A DNA stretch of 64,000 nucleotides, from NCBI GenBank assembly GCA_029964075.1, contig CM057133.1:16144699-16208698 (forward strand). Reading direction: 5' to 3'. The DNA comes from Patiria pectinifera. Its lineage: Eukaryota; Echinodermata; Asteroidea; Valvatida; Asterinidae. A program made the position numbers and the translations under genes. Shown here piece by piece: positions 1 through 11,500 of this stretch. A model generated the notes under the pieces. That model was not told the DNA's origin. It saw nothing but the letters and a program-made list of their open reading frames with translations, and ran no database searches. Position 1 is the first letter of the stretch. Each line of letters starts with the position of its first letter.

Positions 1-430
1 TGTGCAATGACACTTGGCCTCCGAAAATCAAAAGGTGGTAAAGGGGGGTGGGGGAGATCGCACTTTACTTTCAATGGGGGCGCTGTTCAAATCCGACGAT
101 TATTAACACTAGGCCTATATCACAGAATATGCATATACCCCCTAACAAAGCTCCCTATGTATTTTTGTGCAAAGCGAACATTGTTACCAGTATACAGTTT
201 TTGCATGTCAGAGCCGGGGGTTTTCGCATTTTTTTTCATGGATTTCGATGATTTTTTTTTTTTTTGGACAGAGCTGGGGGACCACCCCCCCCCCCCCAGG
301 TTCCGCGCCAGCACCTCCTCGATCGTTTTACGCAACACATGATCGAGTAGTGTGCAATGACATCGTGGATGACCCTGCATTTCTTCATAAGCTTTCGGCA
401 GCAGCACGTGCCTTCCGCCGCCGTCTCCTG

Positions 431-1090
431 CAAGGCCAACCCCTTGCAATTTTTGTCAACTTTGGTCAAAAAATGAAATTGCTCCAAACTTCCTGGAAAA
501 CTCCTAAGGGACCCTCGAACACATTCCAACTCTATTCAGGGACAGATATATCATTAAAAAGAAAGTCATATTTTAGCCTAATTTTAGGAAAAAATGTAAG
601 GCTAACTCCTTGCAATTTTTGTCAAGTTTCGTCAAAAAATGAAATTGCTCCAAACTTCCTGGAAAGACTCCTAAGGTCCCCTGGAACACATTCCATTTCC
701 ATTTAGGGACAGATATATCATTACAAAAAATTTATATTTAAGCCAATTTTTGAAAAACAAATGTAAGGGTAAACTAACCCCTTGCAATTTTTGTCAATTT
801 TCGTCAAAAAAATTAAAATGCTCCAAACTTCCTGGAAGGACTCCTAAGGGACCCTGGAACACATTCCCACTCGATTTAGGGACAGATATATTATTAAAAA
901 GAAATTCATATTTTAGCCAATTTTTATGAAAAATGTAAGGCTAACCCCTTGCAATTTTTTGTCAATTTTCTTCCAAAATGAAAATGCTCCAAACTTCCTG
1001 GAAAGACTCGTAAAAGACCCTGGAACACATTCCATTTCGATTTAGAGACAGATATATCATTAAAAAGAAATTCATATTTTAGCCAATTTT
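431..1090 (+). repeat. 166-bp satellite block (first)
   Basis: About four tandem copies of a monomer that starts CCCCTTGCAATTTTTGTCAA, passes through GCTCCAAACTTCCTGGAAAG and GGGACAGATATATCATTAAA, and ends near GAAAAATGTAAGGCTAA. The period, measured between successive AGGCTAA motifs, is 165-166 bp. Further blocks lie at about 1653-1985, 8908-9230, 12514-12840, 15858-16030 and 20478-20960. Each block begins immediately after the CTCCTGCAAGG core and ends at a CCCTGCCCC tract. Confidence 0.85.
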
Positions 1091-2720
1091 AAAGAAAAAT
1101 CCCTGCCCCCACCCCCTCTCTTTAACTGATAAATCGAGAATTTGTTGAGAAATACAAGAATTGTTTTGGAAATGTTTGTTTGCCTTCCGTTAGAAAAAGT
1201 CCTGGCGACGCCCATTGAGGTGGGGGACCCCTCCCTCAGATCTGCGCCTGCACCTCCTCGATCGTTTTGCGCAACACATGATCGAGTAGTGTGCAATGAC
1301 ACTTGGCCTCCGAAAATCAAAAGGTGGTAAGGGGGGAGGGAGATCGCACTATACTTTCAATGGGGGCGCTGTTCAAATCCGACGATTATTTACACTAGGC
1401 CTATATCAGTAAACAGTTTTTGCGTGTCAGAGCAGCGGGGGGGGGGCGTATTTCGCATTTTTTTCATGGATTTTGATGATTTTTTTTGGGGGGGACAGAG
1501 CTGGGGGACCCCCCCCCCCCGGATCCGCACCTGCACCTCCTCGATCGTTTTGCGCAACACATGATCGAGTAGTGGGCAATGACAGCGGGGATGACCCTGC
1601 ATTTCTTCAGATGCTTTCGGCAGCAGCACGTGCCTTCCGCCGCCGTCTCCTGCAAGGATAACCTCTTGCAAATTTTGTCAACTTTGGTCAAAAAATGAAA
1701 TTGCTCCAAACTTCCTGGAAAGACTCCTAAGGGACCCTCGAACACATTCCAACTCGATTCAGGGACAGATATATCATTAAAAAGAAAGTCATATTTTAAC
1801 CTAATTTTATGAAAAATGGCTATAACCCCTTGCAATTTTTGTCAATTTTGGTCAAAAAATGAAATTGTTCCAAAGGTCCTGGAAAGACTCGTAAAAAAAC
1901 CCTGGAACACATTCCAACTCGATTTAGGTACAGATATAAAATTAAAAATAAATTCATATTTTTGGCCAATTTTTATGAAAAATCCCTGCCCCCTCTTTAA
2001 CTGAGAAATCGAGAATTTGTTGAGAAATACAAGAATTTTTTGGAAATTTAGAAAAAGTTTTGGCGACGCCCATGGAGGTGGGGGACCCCCCTCCCCCAGA
2101 TCCGCGCCTGCACCTCACAGAATATGCATATACCCCCTTACAAAGCTCCCGATGTCCGTATTTTTGTGCAAAGCGGACATTATTACCAGTAAACAATTTA
2201 AGCGTGTCAGAGCGGGGGAGGTGTCGCCTTTTTTTCACGGATTTCTATGATTTTTTTTTTTTTTGACAGAGCTGGGCATGGGGAACGCGAAGGGGGCAAG
2301 GAGGGGGAACCAGTCCTCCCCCTGGAAAAGAAACAAAAACAAAAACAAAAACAAAAAAAAGAGAAAAAGAGGCTCGAAGTCATAGTGGTGTAAATTTAAT
2401 GAGTTGCGGGGGGGGGGCAAAATGTCCCTGCCCCCCTCTAAAACTGATAAATCAAAAATTTGTTGAGAAACACAAGAATTTTTTGGGAATTTTTTTTTGC
2501 CCCCTCTAGAAAAAGTCCTGGCGACGCCCATGGAGGTGGGGGACCCCCCTCCTCCCCCAGATCCGCGCCTGCACCTCCTCGATCGTATTGCGCAACACAT
2601 GATTGAGTAGTGTGCAATGACACTGGGCCTCCGAAAATCAAAAGGTGGTAAGGGGGGGGGGGAGATCGCACTATACTTTCAATGGGGGCGCTGTTCAAAT
2701 CCGACGGTTATTAACACTAG

Positions 2721-3190
2721 GGTAGCAGACCAGTAAATAAACTTCCATAGACCCCAATGGTAAATGCTCCCACTTCAAAAATTCAGGAAAAATACTCACA
2801 ACTCTCCAAGGTGTTCGAGACACACATCAAATTAAAGCTTATTTCATCATCTTTCAATTTCTGTTCAATTTACGGGGGGTCAACTGATGACTTTTAGGAG
2901 AAATTTCCATCTGAAGACGATCACCCCTGAAAATAGTCCTGAAGCCCATCGCCATTTTGAAAAACGATGCCTACACTCCATTGCAAAGTAGAGCGCTTTT
3001 AGGGTCCAAATTACATCAAAATTACACAGAACTGCAAGCTCCAAGTCCTGTGCACGGTTTCCATCCATATTTTTAACAAACCCTCAAGTTCATGGCCCAC
3101 AGCATGCTCAAATACCGAAGATTTTGAGGGCATGCAAATCGTGATTTGGCCGGCGCAGGCAATTTCGGACCGATTTACTGGTCTGCACCC
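2721..3190. mobile_element. 470-bp MITE inserted in an array module (CTAG target duplication)
   Basis: The array segment TTATTAACACTAG is interrupted here and resumes at 3191 with CTAGGCCTTTATCACAG. The paralogous module near 13564 reads straight through as TTATTAACACTAGGCC. CTAG flanks both ends (2717-2720 and 3191-3194). The ends are inverted repeats: the left reads GGTAGCAGACCAGTAAAT and the reverse complement of the right reads GGGTGCAGACCAGTAAAT (16 of 18 match). I see no coding capacity and no second copy in the window. The superfamily is not assigned. Confidence 0.85.
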
Positions 3191-3776
3191 CTAGGCCTTT
3201 ATCACAGAATGTGCATACACCCCTCACAAAGCTGCCGATGTCTGTATTTTTGTGCAAAGCGAACATTGTTACCAGCAAACAGTTTTTGCGTGTCAGAGCG
3301 GGGGGGGGGGTATTTCGCATTTTTTTCATGAATTTCGATGATTTTTTTTGTTGGACAGAGCTGGGGGACCCCCCCCCCCCCCGGATCCGCACCTGCACCT
3401 CCTCGATCGTTTTGCACAACACATGATCAAGTAGTGTGCAATGACATCGGGGATGACCCTGCATTTGTTCCAAAGGTCCTGGAAAGACTCGTAAAAGACC
3501 CTGGAACACATTCCAACTCGATTTAGGGACAGATATATCATTAAAAACAAATTCATATTTTTGGCCAATTTTTATAAAAAAATCCCTGCCCCCCTCTTTA
3601 ACTGATAAATCGAGAATTTGTTGAGAAATACAAGAATTTTTTTGGAATTTTTTTTTTGCCTTCCGTTAGAAAAAGTCCTGGCGACGCCCATGGAGGTGGG
3701 GGGACCCCCCCCCCCCCCAGATCCGCGCCTGCACCTCCTCGATCGTTTTGCACAACACATGATCAAGTAGTGTGCA

Positions 3777-4210
3777 ATGACACTTGGCCTCCGAAAATCA
3801 AAAGGTGGTAAAGGGGGGTGGGGGGAGATCGCACTTTACTTTCAATGGGGGCGCTGTTCAAATCCGACGATTATTAACACTAGGCCTATATCACAGAATA
3901 TGCATATACCCCCTAACAAAGCTCCCTATGTATTTTTGTGCAAAGCGAACATTGTTACCAGTATACAGTTTTTGCATGTCAGAGCCGGGGGTTTTCGCAT
4001 TTTTTTCATGGATTTCGATGATTTTTTTTTTTTGGACAGAGCTGGGGGACCCCCCCCCCCCGGTTCCGCGCCAGCACCTCCTCGATCGTTTTGCGCAACA
4101 CATGATCGAGTAGTGTGCAATGACATCGTGGATGACCCTGCATTTCTTCATAAGCTTTCGGCAGCAGCACGTGCCTTCCGCCGCCGTCTCCTGCAAGGCC
4201 AACCCCTTGC
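3777..4210 (+). repeat. Representative array module with CACGTG core
   Basis: This is a complete example of the non-satellite part of the array unit. It runs from the ACACTTGGCCTCCG anchor, through the GGGGGCGCTGTTCAAATCC segment and the TTTTTGTGCAAAGCGAACAT segment, to a G-run/C-run pair and then the shared terminus GGxTCCGCxCCxGCACCTCC. It ends in a GC-rich core containing the palindrome GCACGTGC. The same order recurs from 7, 5053, 9428, 10705, 12156 (partly deleted), 14153, 15441, 21172 and 22574. The GC-rich core is found at about 399, 1619, 4160, 8869, 9820, 11106, 12477, 14542, 15824, 20445, 21570 and 22970. On the minus strand it reads as a short open frame in most copies, but flanking poly-G length changes break any longer reading frame. 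Confidence 0.8.
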
Positions 4211-4860
4211 AATTTTTGTCAACTTTGGTCAAAAAATGAAATTGCTCCAAACTTCCTGGAAAACTCCTAAGGGACCCTCGAACACATTCCAACTCTATTC
4301 AGGGACAGATATATCATTAAAAAGAAAGTCATATTTTAGCCTAATTTTAGGAAAAATGTAAGGCTAACTCCTTGCAATTTTTGTCAAGTTTCGTCAAAAA
4401 ATGAAATTGCTCCAAACTTCCTGGAAAGACTCCTAAGGTCCCCTGGAACACATTCCATTTCCATTTAGGGACAGATATATCATTACAAAAAATTTATATT
4501 TAAGCCAATTTTTGAAAAACAAATGTAAGGGTAAACTAACCCCTTGCAATTTTTGTCAATTTTGGTCAAAACATGAAAATGCTCCAAACTTCCTGGAAAG
4601 ACTCCTAAGGGACCCTCGACCACATTCCCACTCGATTTAGGGATAGATATATTATTAAAAAGAAATTCATATTTTAGCCAATTTTTATGAAAAATGTAAG
4701 GCTAACCCCTTGCAATTTTTGTCAATTTTCTTCCAAAAATGAAAATGCTCCAAACTTCCTGGAAAGACTCGTAAAAGACCCTGGAACACATTCCATTTCG
4801 ATTTAGGGACAGATATATCATTAAAAAGAAATTTATATTTTAGCCAATTTTAAAGAAAAA
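4196..4860 (+). repeat. 166-bp satellite block
   Basis: Four monomers of the same satellite, nearly identical to those at 14577-15240 and close to those at 431-1090. The one-third-diverged monomer with the CATTACAAAAAATTTATATT variant is shared by all three blocks, so the blocks were copied as units rather than amplified independently. Confidence 0.8.
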
Positions 4861-5625
4861 TCCCTGCCCCCCTCTTTAACTGATAAATCGAGAATTTGTT
4901 GAGAAATACAAGAATTGTTTTGGAAATGTTTGTTTGCCTTCCGTTAGAAAAAGTCCTGGCGACGCCCATTGAGGTGGGGGACCCCTCCCTCAGATCTGCG
5001 CCTGCACCTCCTCGATCGTTTTGCGCAACACATGATCGAGTAGTGTGCAATGACACTTGGCCTCCGAAAATCAAAAGGTGGTAAGGGGGGAGGGAGATCG
5101 CACTATACTTTCAATGGGGGCGCTGTTCAAATCCGACGATTATTAACACTAGGCCTATATCACAGAATATGCATATACCCCCTAACAAAGCTGCCGATGT
5201 CCGTATTTTTGTGCAAAGCGAACATTGTTACCAGTAAACAGTTTTTGCGTGTCAGAGCACGGGGTTTTTTCGCATTTTTCCATGGATTTCGATGAATTCT
5301 TTTTTGGGGGGGACAAAGCTGGGGCACCCCCCCCCCCTGATCCGCACCTGCACCTCCTCGATCGTTTTGCGCAACACATGATCGAGTAGTGTGCAATGAC
5401 ATCGGGGATGACCCTGCATTTATTCATAAGCTTTCGGCAGCAGCACGTGCCTTCCTTCCGCCCTTGCAATTTTTGTCAACTTTGGTCAAAAAATGAAATT
5501 GCTCCAAACTTCCTGGAAAGACTCCTAAGGGACCCTCGAACACATTCCAACTCGATTCAGGGACAGATATATCATTAAAAAGAAATTTATATTTTAGCCA
5601 AATTTTAGGAAAAATGTAAGGCTAA

Positions 5626-5985
5626 GGCCCCCCCAAAAAAGTCTCCGGTTTCTGGTATGGAGCTTGCCCAAAAAGTGGTGCGGCGACGCGGCTTTTTTTT
5701 ACCTGATTTTTTTGCTTCAAATGTCGGCTGATGACTGCAAATGGTGCCCGACTAAACTTAGTGCAAATATATGGGAGTCTAGAGAGGCCACATAAAGCTT
5801 ATTCTCGACCATAACCCAATCTAAAAACACGTTAAAATTGCGCAGCAGCAGGATTCCAGTCAAACCAGTGAGTTTGGCGGTTTTGAGACATCATCTTTCA
5901 TTGAAAAAAAAACTTTTTCATTTTGCCGACGCGCATGGCTACGGCGACGCGCGCGCATACCAGAAACCGGAGACTTTTTTTGGCC
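5626..5985 (-). mobile_element. Harbinger-like MITE, full length, reverse orientation
   Basis: The ends are GGCC plus an A-run plus GTCTCCGGTTTCTGGTAT, with the inverted counterpart ACCAGAAACCGGAGAC plus a T-run plus GGCC. It is inserted in a satellite monomer right after GGCTAA. It is the reverse of the clean copies at 8026 and 19611. Its right flank is not the expected satellite sequence but the interior of a second copy, so this end is a rearrangement junction. Confidence 0.8.
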
Positions 5986-6179
5986 TTATGGTCGAGAATA
6001 AGCTTTATGTGGCCTCTCTGACTCCCATATATTTGCACTAAGTTTAGTCGGGCACCATTTGCAGTCATCAGCCGACATTTGAAGCAAACAAATCAGGTAA
6101 AAAAAAAAAAAAAGCTGCGTTGCCGCACCACTTTTTGGGCAAGCTCCATACCAGAAACCGGAGACTTTTTTTTTTGGCC
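5986..6179 (+). mobile_element. Harbinger-like MITE, 5'-truncated copy
   Basis: This starts inside the element at TTATGGTCGAGAATAAGC and runs to the right terminus ACCAGAAACCGGAGAC...GGCC. It follows the reverse copy directly, giving a near-palindromic pair. The sequence after 6179 (TTATGTCAGAATTTCTCC) equals the uninterrupted site near 27317. Confidence 0.78.
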
Positions 6180-6932
6180 TTATGTCAGAATTTCTCCACG
6201 AAAATTGGGTCTATACGGACTTCAAATTCCTTGGCCGTTGTTGCCACACTATCCAGCTCTTCATTCTTGTCCGAAAAGTCTGAAATTTCTCACCAAAACA
6301 TATACCGTTCAGTGATTTTTTTGGGGAACGGCGAAAGTTGATTGCCGCGGTGGTCCGCTGGCGGCTTTGGAGCGGCAGGCCATGGAGGCATGCCACTAGC
6401 CTACCACTGGCGGACCGCTGATAGTTTGGGTCGGCGTGCCGATATGCCAACAAGCCGCTCGATCCCCGCCCGCCGGTGGTCCGCCCAGCGGTGGCTTGCG
6501 GACTGGGGACTCCCACAGTTTTCACCCATAAAAAAACATATCATTCTTATAACAATGACACGGTCCGCCTGTCCGCAACAATCAGATATAAACATCTGAA
6601 GGACCTGGAACCCCCCCCCCACCAACCCCCCACACGCAAAAATTCGTGGATCCGCCCCTGTACGCACCTGATGCCTTTAAAAAAAAAAAAAAACCTACGG
6701 TGTTCACTGTTGCGTATAGTAACGATAAGTATGTTCAGCACACGTGTAGGCCTACGACTAACGAGACAGCCGTTACTTTTATTCAATCTTCCAAACAAAT
6801 AAAAACAGTTGGCTCATTATTGCCCAAAATGTCGACTCCTTTCGTCCATGGAGCCAAAACAGATGCACACAGCAATGTTCCACGTTTCACCGCCTATTAA
6901 GACAAATTGATTTTTAACAAGAATTCAAAGAA

Positions 6933-7003
6933 AGCAGAATGGCCTAGCGGTTAGATTCTTATCCACGAATCGCGGAGCCCGGGTTCGAATCCCGTCGGTG
7001 TCT
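6933..7003 (+). repeat. tRNA-like sequence with Pol III boxes, copy 1
   Basis: A box TGGCCTAGCGG and B box GGTTCGAATCC are correctly spaced, a GATTC/GAATC anticodon-type stem is present, and a T5 run (terminator-like) follows directly. The acceptor stem does not pair and the anticodon loop is 8 nt, so this is a tRNA-derived element head or pseudogene rather than a working tRNA. Confidence 0.6.
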
Positions 7004-7189
7004 TTTTGCTTTTCAACGCATCACGCATTCAGTCATTATAAGATATTTTATTTCCCGTCGTAAAATACCAACGGTACCTTAGCTTAATCGGTAAGCACTG
7101 CGGCTGGTACTGTCCGTGAGTTCCAGGTTGGCGCCTTCGTACAGGTTCAGGGCATGTGGTCCACTCGGAGGATCAGGGCTTAGGGGCCG

Positions 7190-7315
7190 CCCTGTTCCTC
7201 CCTTAGCTCTTTGCTTTTACATGGTGCCTGGCCCTCCGGGGTTACATGGATGGACAGGGAAGGAGGTGTGTATTGGTCGGGGACGCCGAGACCCCGGAAG
7301 AGAACTAAGGGATCG
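7190..7315 (+). other. Potential stem-loop region after the tRNA-like unit
   Basis: TCCCTTAGCTCTT near 7199 is matched by the inverted AAGAGAACTAAGGGA near 7297. Between them lie smaller GC-rich inverted segments (GGCCCTCCGGGG; GGGGACGCCGAGACCCC). Copies at ~17609 and ~28322 keep the pairing potential. Function unknown. Confidence 0.45.
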
Positions 7316-7385
7316 GCTGGGGCATTGTTATGGCTCAGACCGATCCCTGAAAGCTTGACTAGCACATAACTTTTTGATTTTTTTT

Positions 7386-7840
7386 ATCCTCTATCTTTTA
7401 CACTTTGGTTTAGTTTGATATTTACATATGCTCGGCAGATGTACGGTAGTTTTGAAAACGAAACAGAGGTCTATGTCATGAATCAATGTTCCATAATTGA
7501 CTATAATTAAAACGGAGTTTCGTTCGATCAATATGACCACCATTATTAATGGCGCAATTTCCAATTGACGTAAAAAACGCCATATTATTCCGGGGAAAAA
7601 TAAAGATGTACATTGTAATATAAACATTATTTACATCTTTCAAATAACGTTTCTTTATTTGTGAACATTCCCAACAAACATAGTAATTAGCAAAATGGGG
7701 GGAAAAACGCAAGATAACAAAGTCCATCACCCTTAAAACTGGAATTGAAAATGAAAAATAAAGTCAAGTGGAATACAAGAATGAACATTAAGGATTGATT
7801 GCACGGGGCTTTTACTGACTTGGTTTTTTACAGTCAGTAA
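7386..7840 (+). repeat. AT-rich array module, copy 1
   Basis: Begins CTCTATCTTTTACACTTTGG, contains ATCTGCTCGGCAG-type and TTTCGTTCGATCAATATGAC motifs, and ends at a transposon-type end GCAGGGGCGGATCC (7843) that pairs with CCCCTCCCCTGC (7895). Other copies are at 17806 and 18953, and an old diverged copy is at 29006. Confidence 0.75.
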
Positions 7841-8025
7841 CATGCAGGGGCGGATCCTGAATATTTTTTTTTGGGGGGGGGGTTTCGAACCCCTCCCCTG
7901 CTGTGACACAAAAAAGGAAAGCTATTCTACAGCGGTTATTAACACTATAGGCCTATATCACAGAATATGCATATACCCCCTAACAAAGCTGCCGATGTCC
8001 GTATTTTTGTGCAAAGCGGACATTA

Positions 8026-8394
8026 GGCCAAAAAAAGTCTCCAGTTTCTGGTACGCGCGCGCGTCGCCGTAGCCATGCGTGTCGGCAAATTGAAAAAGGG
8101 TTTTTTTTTTCAATGAAAGATGATGTCTCAAAACCGCCAAACTCACTGGTTTGACTGGAATCCTGCTGCTGCACAATTTTAACGTGTTTTTAGATTGGGT
8201 TATGGTCGAGAATAAGCTTTATGTGGCCTCTCTGGACTCCCATTACATTTGCACTAAGTTTAGTCGGGCACCATTTGCAGTCATCAGCCGACATTTGAAG
8301 CAAAAAAAAAAAAAGGTAAAGAAAAAAAAAGCCGCGTCGCCGCACCACTTTTTGGGCAAGCTCCATACCAGAAACCGGAGACTTTTTTGGGGCC
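8026..8394 (+). mobile_element. Harbinger-like MITE with TTA target duplication
   Basis: 369 bp with ~25-bp inverted termini beginning GGCCAAAAAAAGTCTCC and ending GGAGACTTTTTTGGGGCC. It interrupts the array segment GCGGACATTATTACCAG (intact at ~13031): TTA is at 8023-8025 and again at 8395-8397. A 3-bp TTA duplication with GGCC-type ends fits the PIF/Harbinger superfamily. It encodes nothing. Confidence 0.85.
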
Positions 8395-9210
8395 TTATTA
8401 ACAGGAAACAGTTTAAGCGTGTCAGAAAGGGGGGGGGTGTTTCGCATTTTTTTTCACGGAATTTTATGAATTTTTTTTTGGGCAGAACTGGGCATGGGCA
8501 TCGCGAGGGGGGCAAGGAGGGGGGCGCTTCCCCCCCCCCCTCCCCGGAAAAGCACCCCCAAAAAAGCGAGGAAAAAAAGAGAAAAAGAGGTGCGAAGTCA
8601 TAGTGCTGTAAATTTAATGAGTTGGGGGGGTGCAAAATGTACCTGCCCCCCTCTTTAACTGATAAATTGAGAATTTCTTGAGAAATACAAGAATTTTGTG
8701 GGAAATTTTTGTTTGCCCCCCTTTAGAAAAAGTCCTGGCGACGCCCATGGAGATGGGACCCCCCCCCCAGATCCGCGACTGCACCTCCTCGATTGTTTTG
8801 CGCAACACATGATCGAGTAGTGTGCATTGACATTGGGGATGACCCTGCATTTCTTCAGAAGCTTTCGGCAGCAGCACGTGCCTTCCGCCGCCGTCTCCTG
8901 CAAGGCTAACCCCTTGCAATTTTTGTCAATTTTCGACAAAAAATGAAATTTCTCCTAACTTCCTGGAAGGACTCATAAGGGACCCTGGAACGTATTCCAA
9001 CTCGATCTAGGGACAGATAAATCATTAAAAAGAATTCCAAATTTTAGCCAAATTTTATGAAAAATGTAAGGCTAACCTCTTGCAATGTTTGTCCATTTTC
9101 GTGAAAAAAATGAAATTGCTCCAAACTTCCTGGAAAGACTCCTAAGGGCCCCTGGAACACATTCCATTTCGATTTAGGAACAGATATATCATTAAAAAGA
9201 AATTCATATT

Positions 9211-10497
9211 TTAGCCAATTTTAAAGAAAATTCCCTGCCCCCCCCCCCTCTTTAACTGATAAATCGAGAATTTTTTGAGAAATACAAGAATTTTTTGGGA
9301 AATGTTTTTTTGCGTTCCTCTAGAAAAAGTCCTGGCGACGCCCATGGAGGTGGGGGACCCCTCCCTCAGATCCGCGCCTGCACCTCCTCCATCGTTTTGC
9401 GCAACACATGATCGAGTAGTGTGCAATGACACTTGGGCTAAGAAAATCAAAAGGTGGCAAAGAGGGGGGGGGGGAGATCGCACTATACTTTCAATGGGGG
9501 CGCTGTTTAAATCCGATGATTATTAACACTAGGCCTATATCACAGAATGTGCATACACCCCTAACAAAGCTGCCGATGTCCGTATTTTTGTGCAAAGCGA
9601 AGATTGTTACCAGTAAACAGTTTTTGCGTGTCAGAGCGGGGGGGGGCATTTCGCATTTTTTCATGGATTTCGATGAATTCTTTCTTTTCTTGACAGAGCT
9701 GGGGGACCCCCCCCCCTCCGGATCCGCACCTGAACCTCCTCGATCGTTTTGCGCAACACATGATCGAGTAGTGTGCAATGACATCGGGGATGACCCAGCA
9801 TTTCTTCACAACCTTTCGGCAGCAGCACGTGCCTTCCGCCGCCGTCTCCTGCAAGGCTAACCCCTTGCAATTTTTGTCATTTTTGGTCAAAAAATGAAAT
9901 TGCTCCAAACTTCCTGGAAAGACTCTTAAGGAACCTTGGAACACATTCCAACTCGATTTAGGGACAGATATATCATTAAAAAGAAATTCATATTTTAGGC
10001 AATTTTTATGAAAACTGTAAGGCTAACCTCTTGCAATTTTTGTCAATTTTCGTCAAATAAAGAAATTGCTCCAAACTTCCTGGAAAGACTTCTAAGGTCC
10101 CCTGGAACACTATTCCATTTCGATTTAGGGACAGATATATCATTAAAAAGAAATTCATATTTTAGCCAATTTGTATTTTAAAAAACGTAAGGCTTCCCCT
10201 TGCAATGTTTGTCAATTTGGGTCAAAAAATGAAATTGCTCCAAACTTCCTGGAAAGACTCCTAAGGTCCCCTGGAACACATTCCATTTCCATTTAGGGAC
10301 AGATATATCATTAAAAAAAATCATATTTTAGCCAATTTAAAAAAAAATGTAAGGGTAACTAACCCCTTGCAATTTTTGTCAATTTTTGTCAAAAAAATTA
10401 AAATGCTCCAAACTTCCTGGAAGGACTCCGAAGGGACCCTGGAACACATTCCCACTCGATTTAGGGACAGATATATTATTAAAAAGAAATTCATATT
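9211..10497 (+). repeat. 1287-bp tandem duplication, first copy
   Basis: The segment starting AGCCAATTTTAAAGAAAATT at about 9211 recurs at about 10498 and continues in parallel, including the variant CTCCTCCATCG in the shared terminus and the AAGATTG/AACATTG segment. It contains one full module plus a satellite block (9857-10510). The two copies differ by a handful of substitutions and by G-run length, indicating a recent duplication. Confidence 0.8.
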
Positions 10498-11500
10498 TTA
10501 GCCAATTTTAAAGAAAATTCCCTGCCCCCCCCCCCTCTTTAACTGATAAAACGAGAATTTTTTGAGAAATACAAGAATTTTTTGGGAAATGTTTTTTTGC
10601 GTTCCTCTAGAAAAAGTCCTGGCGACGCCCATGGAGGTGGGGGACCCCTCCCTCAGATCCGCGCCTGCACCTCCTCCATCGTTTTGCGCAACACATGATC
10701 GAGTAGTGTGCAATGACACTTGGGCTAAGAAAATCAAAAGGTGGCAAAGAGGGGGGGGGGGATCGCACTATACTTTCAATGGGGGCGCTGTTCAAATCCG
10801 ATGATTATTAACACTAGGCCTATATCACAGAATGTGCATACACCCCTAACAAAGCTGCCGATGTCCGTATTTTTGTGCAAAGCGAACATTGTTACCAGTA
10901 AACAGTTTTTGCGTGTCAGAGCGAGGGGGGGGGTATTTCGCATTTTTTCATGGATTTCGATGAATTCTTTCTTTTCTTGACAGAGCTGGGGGACCCCCCC
11001 CCCTCCGGATCCGCACCTGAACCTCCTCGATCGTTTTGCGCAACACATGATCGAGTAGTGTGCAATGACATCGGGGATGACCCAGCATTTCTTCACAACC
11101 TTTCGGCAGCAGCACGTGCCTTCCGCCGCCGTCTCCGGCAAGGCTAACCCCTTGCAATTTTTGTCATTTTTGGTCAAAAAATGAAATTGCTCCAAACTTC
11201 CTGGAAAGACTCTTAAGGAACCTTGGAACACATTCCAACTCGATTTAGGGACAGATATATCATTAAAAAGAAATTCATATTTTAGGCAATTTTTATGAAA
11301 ACTGTAAGGCTAACCTCTTGCAATTTTTGTCAATTTTCGTCAAATAAAGAAATTGCTCCAAACTTCCTGGAAAGACTTCTAAGGTCCCCTGGAACACTAT
11401 TCCATTTCGATTTAGGGACAGATATATCATTAAAAAGAAATTCATATTTTAGCCAATTTGTATTTTAAAAAACGTAAGGCTACCCCTTGCAATGTTTGTC
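10498..11500 (+). repeat. 1287-bp tandem duplication, second copy
   Basis: The second copy of the 9211 unit follows directly. Its satellite block (11143 onward) matches 9857 onward up to about 11500, including the unusual CACTATTCC variant, and then runs into different monomers up to 11960. Confidence 0.8.

Larger units (their letters stand above)
6180..7380 (+). repeat. GC-rich / tRNA-like module, copy 1
   Basis: This ~1.2-kb unit occurs three times. It begins GTCAGAATTTCTCC, includes a GC-rich stretch (about 6340-6510) rich in GGTCCGC and CGGTGG motifs, a transposon-type end GTGGATCCGCCCCTG (~6647), a tRNA-like segment (6933-7003) and a structured segment (7070-7360). There is no open frame consistent across the three copies, so I call it non-coding. 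Confidence 0.8.

Noticed and set aside
3777-4361. A 194-codon open frame in the array (and similar ones at 14160 and 167) as a protein gene
   Set aside because: It crosses several repeat modules and a satellite block, changes frame between copies at poly-G runs, and has no start, splice or domain support.
6211-6525. A gene in the GC-rich part of the tRNA-like module
   Set aside because: The open frame is not kept in the copies at 16750 and 27480, which carry frame-changing differences.
6940-7003. A functional tRNA gene
   Set aside because: A and B boxes are fine, but the acceptor stem does not pair and the anticodon loop has eight bases. Called a tRNA-derived sequence instead.
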